Assembly: GCA_037974665.1 (NCBI GenBank)
Contig: CM075773.1
Span: 48,128,080 to 48,192,079 of the forward strand
DNA from: Ehretia macrophylla
Taxonomy: Eukaryota; Streptophyta; Magnoliopsida; Boraginales; Ehretiaceae
Length of the DNA: 64,000 nt
Direction of reading: 5' to 3'
Shown piece after piece: positions 45,958 to 57,140 of this stretch. The notes beneath the pieces are model-generated. The model saw only the letters and a list, made by a program, of their open reading frames with translations. It was not told the origin of the DNA and ran no database searches. The position numbers were made by a program, and so were the translations under genes. Every line of letters starts with the position of its first letter. Positions within the stretch are counted from its first letter, which is position 1.

Positions 45958-45969
45958 CTAGTTAGGGTG

Positions 45970-45987
45970 CATATACCAATGTATATG
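45970..45987 (-). terminator. Helitron 3' hairpin
   Basis: 7-bp perfect stem with 4-base loop, 12 bp inside the CTAG end. In Helitrons this hairpin is the signal that ends rolling-circle copying; it is not a transcription terminator by proof. Confidence 0.65.
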
Positions 45988-46179
45988 AAAAACATATTAT
46001 AAATAAAATTATTTACAATGAAAATCAACTTGTATTAATGAATTGCGGAGTGAATGAAGGCTACAATCCCACAACTTAAGAAGTAAATACACATGATAGT
46101 TTGTTTGGCAGCATTTCCATTTATTTGTTTAACCATAATGATACACTGACTACCAAAAAAAAATTGTAATTTTTATGAA

Positions 46180-47120
46180 GGATCACCAAAATGGATGTGA
46201 GCTACTTTTTGTCTCTAACAACCTCTCTAAAGGGGCTTTATGGTACCCAGATGCAGCCTGAGCTAGACCATGTGGGTGTTTACCTGAAATGCAAAATAGA
46301 TAACTGAGTAGACGATTCCTATTTGGGATCTCCACAAACATGCACTGATGAATATAAACTTGTTCCCACATTGCTGACTTCCTCTGGATATTTCATTCAT
46401 AAAAAGTGCATCTCTGTTTTTGTAGCATGGAGAATAATTTTCAGTCCCTGCAAAAATTGAAGATAAATGAGTCAGCAAGATCAATTTGTGGTGTTGACTG
46501 AGAATAACGGAGCTTAATTTTGCAGCAAATACCAGTATTTCTCTCTGATGCTGTTCAATCAACAGTTGTTGTCTCACAATCTGATCCTTTGATTAGCTGT
46601 TCTGAATCCCTTCCTTAATATGACTTTGCTTGAAGTTGTTTTATTTTCCATCTAGACCATAACAGCGAATTATATTAACATCCTTGACATTGGCATACAC
46701 AGTCTTATGAAATGATTGTTTCACTTAAAGTTGTGAATTGGATGAGAATAACCATACATTTATCTGTTCAGGGGCAACTTCTCTGGGAGAGTTGTCAGAC
46801 TCTTTGCAAGTTGTTTTCATCTGCAAAATTAGCAAAAGTAAACATAGAGAAAGCGCAAAGACCAATGAACAACATGGTTTTGAAAATAATAAATAGTGAT
46901 TTAGGAAACTGGCGATATATCAGATTAACAACAAAAAATAAAAGAGTTTGATAAACGATGAAGAATTAACAATATGCTCTGCACAGCACACTTGGAGAAG
47001 GATGAAGAAATTAGACTTACCTGTTGTTTTTGGCTTCCTAACCGATGCTCAAACTCTTACTTTGCCTAGCATATTCTCCACAATCTGTGCAAAATGAAAG
47101 CATTCATTCTCAGAGAATAT
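46180..47120 (-). other. Exon-like pieces of unknown origin in the Helitron
   Basis: Several short segments on the minus strand sit between AG and GT. One runs from about 47090 to 47035 (gcacag before ATTGTGGAG, GTAAGT after). One begins at about 46818 (tttgcag before ATGAAAACAAC). One near 46590-46510 encodes RQQLLIEQHQREILVFAAKL. One begins at about 46288 (atttcag before GTAAACACCC). None matched a protein I know. They suggest more captured exons but each is too short to be sure. Confidence 0.35.
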
Positions 47121-47692
47121 AATCATTTGCATTAAAGAATAAGCAATCTTGACAACACACAGGTGGAATCACTCCATTGTGTTAATGATAAGAAGGAAGC
47201 TTCTACTTGGACTTTTTCTTTAATTATAGGGGAGACTTTCTGCATGATACAATGTTTAGACAATAAGAACAAAAGAAAACATAACATTCACCTGAATACT
47301 TCTTTCATTAAGGAAAATTTTCAAATAAACTACTTATCCAGAGTACTCGTGATGTTCCTGTTATCTAGTCATTTACTTTTTGTACTTTCTACAACACAGA
47401 ATACTGATTAAATAGAAGATGTTAATCATTTCATCACCATAAACTATCCTTTGCTTGCCCCAGGGATGTTCTAAGCTTACATTCATAACATATAAGTGCT
47501 GCAACATGGCTCTTCAACTTATTTCCACAAAAAGAGAAATTTGAAAATATGGCCCCCCACTGACAAGATTGCGACCATCAAATTTTGGAAAAGAAACTGT
47601 TTCATGCACGTTAGGCAATAGCCAACCATATACACTAATGATATACAGAGAATACACCAGTTAGAAAAAAATAATTGCATCAGCCTTTTTAC

Positions 47693-48071
47693 CTGACAAA
47701 AACAGAGAATGAGCAACCGAAGTCATGAAAATTGAGTGTGCTTTTTGCCAATTTGCACATTGCAAAAAATGTTCAAGAGCCTTTGGGAGATCACCAAAGT
47801 AATTGAAATACACTACCTGCATAAGATACACAGCCAGAGGAACTAGATCCCTCATAATAATGATTGACCAGCAACTTTGCACCATCTTTGTGACAAAGAA
47901 ACACCAACTGACCAGAGCTTCATGCAACCATGCTGAAGGGATGCCTAATTCCTCAATGAATCGCTGTTGCATGTCCTGAGTACTCCAAATTTCACAATAT
48001 TGGAAGAGGATCTCTCTTATAAGATTAGCCTGTAAATAGGGATAATCTTCACGATAGAGCAAGTGAAGCAC
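47693..48071 (-). pseudogene. NUP96-like: NUP96 exon fragments captured in the Helitron
   Basis: Two exons: 48071-47913 (53 codons; YREDYPYLQANLIREILFQY, ending SAWLHEAL before GTCAGT) and 47816-47693 (124 bp; VYFNYFGDLPKALEHFL, ending AHSIFMTSVAHSLFLS before GTAAAA). The intron between them (96 bp) happens to be open. This matches a conserved part in the C-terminal half of plant NUP96 (MOS3/SAR3), a scaffold protein of the nuclear pore about 1,000 residues long. Only about 94 residues are present here; flanking NUP96 exons were looked for and not found. The exons have no stop codon. A transcript of the Helitron could include them, but no functional NUP96 can come from it. Confidence 0.85.
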
Positions 48072-48348
48072 AAAAATACATCAAAATAGAAAAATCTGAT
48101 TAGAAATCAGAAAAGGTCAAAAACGTGGATAAAGAGAAAGAAATATGAGTAGAAAATACAGATACTCTCTTCACGTACACACACCACCACTACACACACA
48201 GACACACACACTTCACACTCGCGCACACACACACTTCACACATCAACCCACCTACACATCCACACATATATTTACGCACACGCACAAAGAAGCTTACTTT
48301 GCAAATTAGATATATTTGAAGAGAAAAAGAAAAGGAAGAAGTACTTAC

Positions 48349-48414
48349 TGAACAAATCGACAGAGCTTGGTCTGTGTTTGTGTGTTTGCGAGAGAGCAAG
48401 AGAGGGCAAACGTT
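48349..48414 (-). other. 22-codon exon-like piece in the Helitron
   Basis: Between tatttcag and GTAAGTAC, 66 bp encode NVCPLLLSRKHTNTDQALSI and two more residues in phase 0. I do not recognise it. Another likely piece is at about 48697-48654 (DLAQLPSASLLQCS). Confidence 0.35.
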
Positions 48415-49202
48415 CTGAAATAAAAGATTTTTTTTGTCAGATTCCACTATGGGTAATATGGTCATAAAGTAAAACGTATAAAACAAAATTCTTTGAGCAA
48501 TATAAGGAATTTAGAAATAACAAAGATAAATGATGAAAAGATACATATAGGAAAAGACCAATAAAAATAAGATAACATAAGGAATTTACCAAAAGTAAAG
48601 ATAAATAATCAGAACACACAAAGAGGAATAAAAATTAGAAATAGTACCTTGAGCACTGTAAAAGAGAAGCCGAAGGTAGTTGAGCAAGATCCTATTGAAA
48701 GGGTAAAAGATTGAGATGAACGATAACATAGAGGAAATAGAAATGTTGTCTTATTGATCAACATAAAATGCTAAACTTTTCTAAATCCACATACAAAAAT
48801 TGGTATGCACGTTACATATGCCCAACGAGTTATTTTTTCATGGAAAAGAATTATCCAGTCAGAACAGGCACTCATAAGCAATGGAAGTTCAAAGTAGTTC
48901 GTGATATGCATTCTTGGATGACATTCACCAATTATCTAGCAACATTCAGATGAAAAATCTCTATCTAGAAAAGACATAACTACAAATTATGATGATCTCA
49001 CACCACAATGCAGAATACAAACTCACATTGGGAGTTAATATTTGACATTAAGGTAATCTCCCTATGTCTTAAGATGCTGAATAACGTAGCTTATCTTAAA
49101 AAATTACACGACTGTACTTAAGAGAGTAAAAAATTTAAGTTTTTGATTCATGAAAGAATATCCTAAAGTAAAAGATTGACCAAGAAGTTGAGACTAATTC
49201 AC

Positions 49203-49328
49203 CATGTAAGCCTTTTCTAGTTCCACAATATTCATCCCAGGGAAAAGGTCAATTGCTTGAAGTAAAATGGAGCAAATATATGTGAATATCTCTTTGATGC
49301 CAATAACTTTTCCGTCTCTACCCATATC
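49203..49328 (-). other. 42-codon exon-like piece in the Helitron
   Basis: Exactly 126 bp between an AG acceptor (aattaaag) and a GT donor (GTGAATTAG), open in phase 0: DMGRDGKVIGIKEIFTYICS, then ILLQAIDLFPGMN and ELEKAYM. Length, phase and composition look like a real exon of a conserved helical protein. I cannot name the source gene. It is not part of NUP96 as far as I know. Confidence 0.5.
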
Positions 49329-49611
49329 CTTTAATTGTTTAAACAATAAAACAAATAGGTATTAGGCGAACTAAAGGAAACAAAAAGACACTCACAACTA
49401 CTCCTGAAACAAAGATGTATACTGAAATCAACTTCTATACGTAACATATACGGACAAAGACCTATTCCTCTTTTCCATGTCCTTTAGGTAACTTGACTAG
49501 TTTCACTTCTTGTCGCCTCTGTTTGCGAAGTACCAATCGTATCTCCTTCTCCAAACGAATTCTCATTGTTTCCAAGCATTGGTCTCCTACCCAATTCAAA
49601 TATCATCTTCA

Positions 49612-49614
<3 letters not shown>

Positions 49615-49671
<57 letters not shown>
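49615..49671. repeat. (AT)n microsatellite inside the Helitron
   Basis: About 28 AT units. ORFs that read YIYIYI across it are artefacts. Confidence 0.95.
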
Positions 49672-49673
<2 letters not shown>

Positions 49674-50439
49674 TATCTACTCATTCAACTACAAACCCTA
49701 AAATCTTTATAATTCTAAACCCTAAAAAACTACATAAAACACCATACCCATATGCTCAAACCTATAAATTATTATAAAAAATCCTATCTTTAATCATTTA
49801 AGCTTCAAAAAACCTAATTTTTTCATGATCAAATATAGAAAAAAGACATACCTTGGCATAATAATTTTTGCAAACCTGGAAGAGATAGATTTAGCTAATG
49901 GTCCAATGAAGAAGGAAAGAAAATATCTCTGATCGGAAGATGTGGTGGAAAAGATAAGAAATAGTAAAGCTACAGGACGTTGGGAAGTGGCTAAGGAAAG
50001 AAGTCAAAAAGACCATAATAGCCCTACCAGTGCATTTCGAATATTCTAGTTAAGGGTTATAAAGTAATTTTGTCAGCAAACATTTAATGTAAAGTTGGCT
50101 CATGTCTTTTCACTCAAAAGTTATCTGAGTCAAGGGCATTGTGGTCATAAAATAAGCAGTTTAAAATTTATAACACATGGTACAACCACTTTAATGCGTT
50201 CAACGAATTACGAATATTTGTTTGGACAAAATGTATCCCTGCATATTCTAATATGATGTAGGGGCATTAAGGTCATAAAAGAAAAGGTACCAAAATATCA
50301 TCACATGGTACAAGCACTTGAGCTACAAATATGCACCCTGAACAATTATACCCCTGCATATTCTTTTATATAATAGTAAAGATATATAAAGGTGTCTATA
50401 TGTTCTCACCAGATATATCGTTACCCATTGATGATGCTC

Positions 50440-50640
50440 AATAGATACATTCAGGGCCACCCTGCTGTGATCATGAGGTGGGACCCACATAAAATGGGGC
50501 CACCCCATGTAAGGGAGTCCGAAGCAGCCCATGGATTTATGGATTAACTATCCAATTCTATCTCGACTGCTGACATTGTTTTTTTTGTCGTCAGACATAG
50601 CAAATCAAGCATGAGTATTTTCAGTTGACTTCGACAACGT
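50440..50640. repeat. Duplicated flank block, left piece (copy A)
   Basis: 'gctgtgatcatg', 'gggacccacataaaatgggg' and 'ccaccccatgtaa' also occur at 59935-60000. The block continues behind the Harbinger element at 55753. It is the same host unit that holds the MITE in copy B. Confidence 0.75.
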
Positions 50641-50769
50641 AAGGCTATTCTTAATAGAATTTTTATATGAGTTTATATAAATTATTTATAGAGATTTATA
50701 TAGAGATTAAATAGTATTTTAGAGATTTATTTAAAGATTAAGGCAAAAAAATTATTTTAGAGATTCATT

Positions 50770-51560
50770 TAAAGACCAAGATAAAAAAAAATCTACAATG
50801 ACGGTCTCTATAAAATTGAATTCCTATATCGTGTTAATTTTAATTTTACATAATAATTTGATTATGTGTAATTTTTTATCGTGTGTTACTTTTTTTTTAA
50901 TTAACTGTTATTTAGATTATCTCAATTTTTTTCCCAAATATTTCAAGCAAAAAAATATATAATTTGCGTCAAACATAACGTTTAAAAAACTAGAATTACG
51001 TTTAATTACATAATTACATTTTCAAAAAAATGCATTAAAAATCTCTAATTAAAAAAAACCCTACGTAAAAAAAATATTAATTAAAAATCCTCATTAATTT
51101 ACCCATTAAATTAAAATTTTCTCGTGTGTTGCGTTTATATTTGTTTTTTTGTTCTTCATTTTATTTAATTTGTAAATTAATTAATTTTATTAATTTAATC
51201 ACAAATCTAAAATTAATTAATTTTACCTAAACTAAAAAAACATAAAATAAAAAAATTACAAAAACTAAAAAATTTTACCAAAGCAAAAAAAACTAAATTA
51301 AAAAATTAAAATAAAAAAATAAAATACAAAACCATAATTTTAAAAAAAAAAGTCTAATTAAAATAAAATAAAAAAACGCAAAGCAGCAAAAGCAAAAACA
51401 ACAATGGTTGCATTTTGAAAAAAACTAATTAAAAATCTCTAATAATAATTTACCATACGTAAAAAAAATCTTAATTAAAAATCCGCGTGTGTTGCGTTTA
51501 TATTTGTTTTTGTTCTTCATTTTATTCAATTTGTAAATTAATTAATTTTATTAATTTACT
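50770..51560. repeat. AT-rich part of Harbinger with a 130-bp direct duplication
   Basis: The stretch at about 51024-51195 (aaaatctctaatt, 'gtgtgttgcgtttatatttg', 'aatttgtaaattaattaatt') is repeated at about 51427-51570. No coding sequence. Poly-A runs between. Confidence 0.65.
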
Positions 51561-51587
51561 CACAAATCTTTTATCTAAATAATATCC

Positions 51588-52030
51588 ATTGGATTGGATT
51601 TTCTATACTCAATCTCATCCGTCCGTTTGTTATCTCAATATCAAATATCTTATCCATTGTGACATCTATTGGATTGGATTACCTTTCTTCAATCTCATCC
51701 GTCCATTTGTTATCTCAATCACAAATCTTTTATCTAAATAATATCCATTGGATTGGATTTTCTATACTCAATCTCATCCGTCCATTTGTTATCTCAATAT
51801 CCAATATCTTATCCAAACACCATCCATTGGATTGGATTTTCTTTCCTCAATCTCATCCATTCATTTCTTATCTATTTTGCATTCAATTTCCTATATATAT
51901 TAAGCCCTCAATCCTTTAACACTCACAACAATTCAAGCATACAATCTCTCACCATTGAATTGTATTTCTTTTCCTCAATCTCATCCATTCGTTTCATTTC
52001 TATTTTGCTTTAAATTTCCTAAATATATAA
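51588..52030. repeat. Five tandem repeats of about 79 bp before the transposase gene
   Basis: Units begin at about 51588, 51665, 51744, 51823 and 51951. Each has 'attggattggatt' and 'ctcaatctcatccgtcc(a/g)tttgttatct'. They end at the transposase ATG (52032). They lie in the promoter or leader region and may regulate the gene or bind the Myb-type protein; this is inference. Confidence 0.78.
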
Positions 52031-52031
52031 A

Positions 52032-53342
52032 ATGGCCCAACAAGGAACCGATTCCCCCCCATCCGACAACGAAGTCCATAACCATGCGAACGCGATGATG
52101 ATGATGTACACACAATATCAATCAGTAGTGCAGGCTGCATAGGAAGCAATTACAGATCAACATGAAGGAATATCGTCGCGTCGACGATCCATACAAAGAG
52201 ATCGGGTAGGTGCTCATAATAGGCTAATGAATGATTATTTTGTTGACCGTCCTTTGTATCCTGCTTCTGAATTCCAAAATAGGTTTCGCATGAGGCGCGA
52301 AATGTTTTTGAGAATTATGGGGGATATTGTGCATTTTGACGATTACTTCAAACAGAAACCGGATGCAGCCGGAAAGCTTGGTTTCTCACCGTATGTAAAG
52401 ATGACAGCCGCGCTTCGTATGCTTGCCTATAGAAACCCAGCAGATGCAAATGACGATTATTTGAAAATTGCAGAGACCACATGTTTGGAGTCGATGATGA
52501 GATTCTGTCGTGCCGTAAATGCAATGTATGGAGACGAGTATCTTCGTCGACCAAACAATGCAGACATGTATAGGCTACTGCGAAAAGCCGATGAACGGGG
52601 ATTTCCTGGAATGATAGGTAGTATCGATTGCATGCACTGGGAATGGAAAATTTGTCCAACCGCGTGGGCGGGTACATATGCTGGGCACCATGGTTCTCCT
52701 ACCATAATCCTTGAAGCGGTTGCATCGTACGACACTTGGATATGGCATTCATACTTCGGTCCACTAGGTGCACGCAATGATCTTAATGTATTATACAGCT
52801 CACCTATATTTAATGATGTTCTTGAAGGACTAGCAACGCGCATTCGGTTCACCGTCAACGGGAGACGATACAAACAAGGATATTATCTGGCTGATGGTAT
52901 ATATCCTAAATGGTCCACCATCGTTCAAGCATTTACCGATCCACAAGGTGAAGATAAAATCTTATTTACAAGATTGCAACAGGCATACCGTAAGGATGTC
53001 GAAAGGGCTTTTGGAATCCTTCAAGCTCGGTTTAAGATTGTCAAAGGGCCATATCGTTTTTGGCATGAAGATGATATTGGGGAGATTATGAAGACATGTA
53101 TAATTCTTCATAATATGATTGTTGAAGATAACCGGATAGAAGAAGGCGATAATTTTGTCGATGATCCGTCTCGTTTTCATGTAGACGAGCCACCTGTTGT
53201 GCCCGATCAAGATCCAATTACGATTAACGAATATTTAAACAATCGTGGACAAGTCAGGGACGAAACTGCGTACTTTCTCCTCCGAAGTGACCTTGTTCAA
53301 CATGTGTGGAACGAATTTCGTGTAGGAAATATAAATTTGTAA
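52032..53342 (+). pseudogene. PIF/Harbinger transposase (DDE_Tnp_4, HARBI1-like), one nonsense codon
   Basis: The family ATG is at 52032 (MAQQGTDSPPSDNEVHN). Codon 37 is TAG (52140-52142); after it the frame is open to 53342. The next internal Met is at 52227 and gives 371 residues. The catalytic acids are visible: Asp in SIDCMHWEWK, Asp in GARNDLNVL and Glu in ERAFGILQARF, with ADGIYP between the second and third. An N-terminal helix-turn-helix-like region (FRMRREMFLRIM) is kept. The enzyme cuts the element ends together with the Myb-type partner. Intronless. If translation starts at 52227 the domain is nearly whole, so some activity cannot be excluded. Confidence 0.88.
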
Positions 53343-53435
53343 TCTCATTATGCAATCTGATATCTAATAAAACATATATTTAACTAATTAAAATATGAAT
53401 TACAAACACATAGCTGATAAATAATACAAATACAT

Positions 53436-54349
53436 CTATTGTTCTTCGTCAAGTGAAGTCATATGAGGATGATAAACGTCATTATCAAAGTTAATGGAAC
53501 GGGATGCCCTTTTTGCCATAATTGCATTTTGTTCCTCAATCATCCACGCTTTCCTAGCTGGAGTTTCGATTGTCGAAGTCTTCGTCATCATAATCTTATA
53601 ATCGTTAGAAGTTTCTATTTCCTGTTTGTACTCATTCATTGTTTTTGCCATGTTTTTCGCTTGTTCATTAAGATTTTCCGCAACGGCCTTACCCTTTGCT
53701 TGTTTTCTAGCCTTTTTGTTTCCAATCGGCCTTGACGATCTCGAGGTTTCCGGCACTGATTCCATGGGATCATCATTATCAAGAGAAAAATCTGTCTCAG
53801 GTGGACTCATATTCATCATTGGACTCGCAATATCGATTATTGATCGACATTTTTTCCCGTGTTGTAAAATTGACCAACAGTGTTCGAGATTGAAATTCTG
53901 ACCCATAGCTGTGTATAAACGTCTTGCGTCATCCATCTACAAAACAATTAAATATCTCTCAAAATTTAATTTTAAAATTTGTTAGGTATTAAATACAATA
54001 TACTCTATAAAAATACAATTACTTTGGCTAAAAAACTCACATTGTCAACGATATTTGCTCCGCTCCTTGGTCTCATATTAACTTGAGCAAGACATTCCGC
54101 AAATTTTGTGCATTTTTGGTTTATTTGCGTCCATCAGGATTTAAGGCTCTTCGTTGTTCTTTTTTCACTTGGATTGTTGGGAGGGTGAAACTCTTCATAT
54201 TTTTGTAGAACTCGATTCCACATTGTTCCTGATGTTTGGTTTATCCCAATCAAAGGATCTTCGCTAATCGCGATATAGGCCCGGCACAAAGCCTTATCAT
54301 CTTCATGCGTGAAATTACGTCCCTTTGAAAGTCCGTCTGTGCATTCCAT
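53436..54349 (-). pseudogene. Harbinger Myb/SANT-like second gene, with an in-frame TGA
   Basis: Exon 1 (54349-54041, 103 codons) encodes KGRNFTHEDDKALCRAYIAI and SEDPLIGINQ, a trihelix/SANT-type DNA-binding domain. TGA at 54136-54134 stands where related proteins have Arg before W (CGA to TGA). Reading goes on behind it (TQINQKCTKFAECLAQVNMR). Intron 54040-53937 has GTGAGT and TAG ends. Exon 2 (53936-53436) encodes ARRLYTAMGQNFNLEHCWSI, the NAM-associated type C-terminal domain, and a basic, lysine-rich stretch (GNKKARKQAKGK). The protein brings the transposase into the nucleus and to the element ends in related systems. It runs toward the transposase gene with about 90 bp between the stop codons. 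Confidence 0.85.
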
Positions 54350-54849
54350 ATCTACTAATCTATAAATAGGAAAATAATGATAGTTAGGTTGATTTATTTA
54401 AAAATATACTAATACTAATTCAATAAATAAAGCTAAAAAAAAAAAAATAGAAGTTCCTAATTTTAAAAAAAAAAACCCTAATTACAACTATAAATAATTC
54501 ATATAATTACAATTAAAATAATGTAAACCTTAAATAAAAACATAAAAAATCAAAAATCTAAAAAAAGTTTAATTCCAATTCAAAAATAACCAAACTAACA
54601 AAACTAAAACAAAAAACATTAAAAAAAAACTATAAAAACTAAAAAAGCTATACAAACCAAAAAACTAAATTAAAAAAGTAAAAATAACCAAACTAAAAAA
54701 ACTAAAACAAAAAACATTAAAAAAAAACTATAAAAACTAAAAAAGTTATACAAACCAAAAAATTAAATTAAAAAAGTAAAAAATAAAACATTAATTAAAA
54801 TATATATTAAAAAACTTAATTAAAAAAAAAATAACCCTAACTATAAAAC

Positions 54850-55145
54850 ACCCCCCCCCCCCCTTTTCCCTCCCCTTCTACCTTTCCCTTTCCCCACGCC
54901 GCACCACCAATAGGCGCACCACCCCCCTACCCCACGCCATCCCACCCCCAGCGGCCCCGTCCCCTCCCCTCTGCCTCCCCCCCACCATCGCGCACCTCCC
55001 CCCCACCCCACTGCCCCCCCCCCCCACCATCGCGCACCCCTCATCGCGCTCCCCACCCCACTGCGCCCCCCACCATCGCGCTCCCCACCCCACTGCGCCC
55101 CCCACCATTGCGCGCCCCACACCACTGCCCCCCCTCCCCCCCACT
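54850..55145. repeat. C-rich low-complexity tract in Harbinger
   Basis: Long C runs with repeated 'caccatcgcgc(a/t)cccc' and 'ccccactgc'. ORFs on the minus strand (Gly/Trp-rich) are composition artefacts. A similar C-rich tract lies in the CACTA element at 8025-8115. Confidence 0.85.
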
Positions 55146-55752
55146 CTCTGCCTTGCTACCATCAACCATTTTTTTTTCTCTGTTTATTTACCTTTTTTTT
55201 TCTGTTTGTTGAGGAAAACAAGCTTAAAAATTTGTTTAAAAATCTGTGGTATGTTTCAAAATTTGTTTGTGGATGAAGATTTGTGAATTTGTTGTTGGGT
55301 TTTTTTGTTCAGATCTGGTTGCATATATAGATGAATTCAACGGTTCCTTTTTTTTCTAGCTTTTGCAGGATGTTAAACAGCTACATTGTCAGAATGTTGA
55401 TTTTTTTATTTTTATTTTTTGTTTTCTTCTCTGATCAAAAAAAAAAATTTGTATTTTTTTTCTTCAGATTTGACGTTTTGACAAGAACGTCAGATCATCA
55501 CATGCCAAATTTAGAGACTCATTTTTGTCTTCTTATATAGTCTCTATTTTCTTCAACAAATTTGTTGAAGGAAATGGAGACTAGGTGCTATTTTAGAGAC
55601 TCAAAACTTGAGTGATGTCATAATTTTGTCAAAAACTATCAAATAGTGTTTTAGAGACTCCCATTGGTGATGAATTTTGATCAATAGATTCTTTAAAATA
55701 GCAATTATTGCTATTTAGAGACCCATTAGAGACTCCATTGAGGATGCCCTAA

Positions 55753-57140
55753 GTCTTCGAAAAAGCTTGAGAATCCAGCAGATTCATCTCTCTTTGTATC
55801 CATGTATAATGTCTTATATATGTGGAAGATGTTATAAATATATAGTTTATAAGTAAATGTTATATGTTTAAGTAAAAATTTGAATTAATTATTTTGTGTT
55901 AGTGAATTAAAAGTTTAAATAGTTATTTTTTTTAGTGTATAACACCGTCTTGTTTGTGAGCTTAGAGCGTGACAAAATATTATTCAACGCCTGCACTAGC
56001 CAATCTTGAAAGCTAAGTGTCATATAGAGCTACACTAATAAGGTAATAGAAGCCATCTCTTAAACTTTAAGGAGTCACCTCTAAAATCTTGCATCGCTAA
56101 GTACTAGTATTTGTGCCAATTACAAGTATAGGCGTATTTACTTGGTGGAGCAACACTATGAAAGAGTGAGTTGAAACTATATTTTAAAATTTTGTGTATA
56201 TTTTAAGGGTCAAAAACTCAGTTTTTAGTCCCCTGAAAAAGATATCCATGTATGAATTATAAATTATGTATTTTTAGCTCATACTGAACAAAAATCATGA
56301 GTATGTCAAATCCTTAACGAAGGGTATGTGTAATATCACACATTGGTGAAAAACAATATAGGTGTATAGTTCCTAAGTAGGTGTCACGGATTTGAATATT
56401 AACCTGAGTTAACTATTTTAGGCTAGTAAATTTGAAACTAAAGTAATTATATTTAAAACTTATAATGCAAGCATGAGGTTTTGATGTTGGGAAGTGATAG
56501 TATAACAATAAGTGCATGTATGTATTAGTGTAAATACATATACAACTATTAAGAACAAGTAAAACTTTTCATTTGTTACCTTTTCTTTCTCGCCATAAAT
56601 CCCGAAATTCCATTGTTAAAAGGTTTTTCAATTCATTGATAAATTTGCGCTTCCAAAGTCAATCCAAATGAGAGAAAGATTGTCCTAATTATCCCATTGC
56701 CTTTTTATTTTTTTCTTAAATTCTTTTTTCAGAAAGTGCAATCCAAACGTATGTCCTAAGGTTTTATGTTCACCATGAGTCTAGTTTTTATTTTTATTTT
56801 TATTTTTTGTTAAAGTGATAAATCAGTTAGTGAAGTACGATCACCGATTGAATTTGATGAAACCCAATCACTAATTAATAAATTCATAAATGTAGTAGTG
56901 TATTTCAACACATATTATAAATAAGTCAAAATTTGAACCTAATAAGCAACAAAAGACTTTTGTAAGTCAAACATCCCATATGAGTCTAGTTCCTTATTAT
57001 GAACAGGGCACCAGCAGTTTCTCTGCAGCTTCGTGAATGACATGCTAAACAATTTTCAACAACTTTTGGGGTTGAAAGTGACAAATAACCTTTCTACTTC
57101 TTGATCTACTACAAGTTTTATGACGACAAAAGAAATCTAC
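55753..57140. repeat. Intergenic block of the duplicated unit, copy U2 (copy A right piece)
   Basis: It follows 60613-61800 with few gaps. At about 57085 a deletion of about 38 bp, compared with 61705-61752, joins 'ttgaaagtgac' to 'aaataaccttt' and removes most of the TATA box. The leader ends at 57145 and no family gene body follows. The block also holds the unoccupied MITE site at about 55858-55868. Confidence 0.75.

Larger units (their letters stand above)
45958..50382 (-). mobile_element. Non-autonomous Helitron carrying gene fragments, 4.4 kb
   Basis: Read on the minus strand it starts TCTTTACTATTATATAAAAG (50382 downward) and ends ...CACCCTAACTAG (45958). The host bases are A before and T after, as expected for insertion between A and T without target duplication. 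Twelve bases before the 3' end is a perfect 7-bp hairpin (CATATAC/GTATATG, loop of 4). TC start, 3' hairpin and CTAG end are Helitron hallmarks. No Rep/helicase gene is present. Inside, on the same strand, are NUP96 exons and other exon-like pieces with splice sites, which is how Helitrons carry captured genes. It was inserted in the flank of family copy 7. Confidence 0.78.
50643..55749. mobile_element. PIF/Harbinger transposon, 5.1 kb
   Basis: The left end GGCTATTCTTAATAGAATTT pairs with the inverted right end GGGCATCCTCAATGGAGTCT (about 25 bp, imperfect). TAA flanks both sides (50640-50642 and 55750-55752), the 3-bp target site of this superfamily. It holds a DDE transposase gene (+) and a Myb/SANT-type gene (-), facing each other. 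Both genes have one nonsense codon but are otherwise well preserved, so the loss is recent. Confidence 0.88.

Noticed and set aside
49493-49777. ORFs with a long YIYIYI run
   Set aside because: They cross the (AT)n microsatellite.
51659-52013. Ser/Ile-rich ORFs before the Harbinger transposase
   Set aside because: They are translations of the 79-bp tandem repeats.
54841-55165. Gly/Trp-rich minus-strand ORFs
   Set aside because: Composition artefacts of the C-rich tract.
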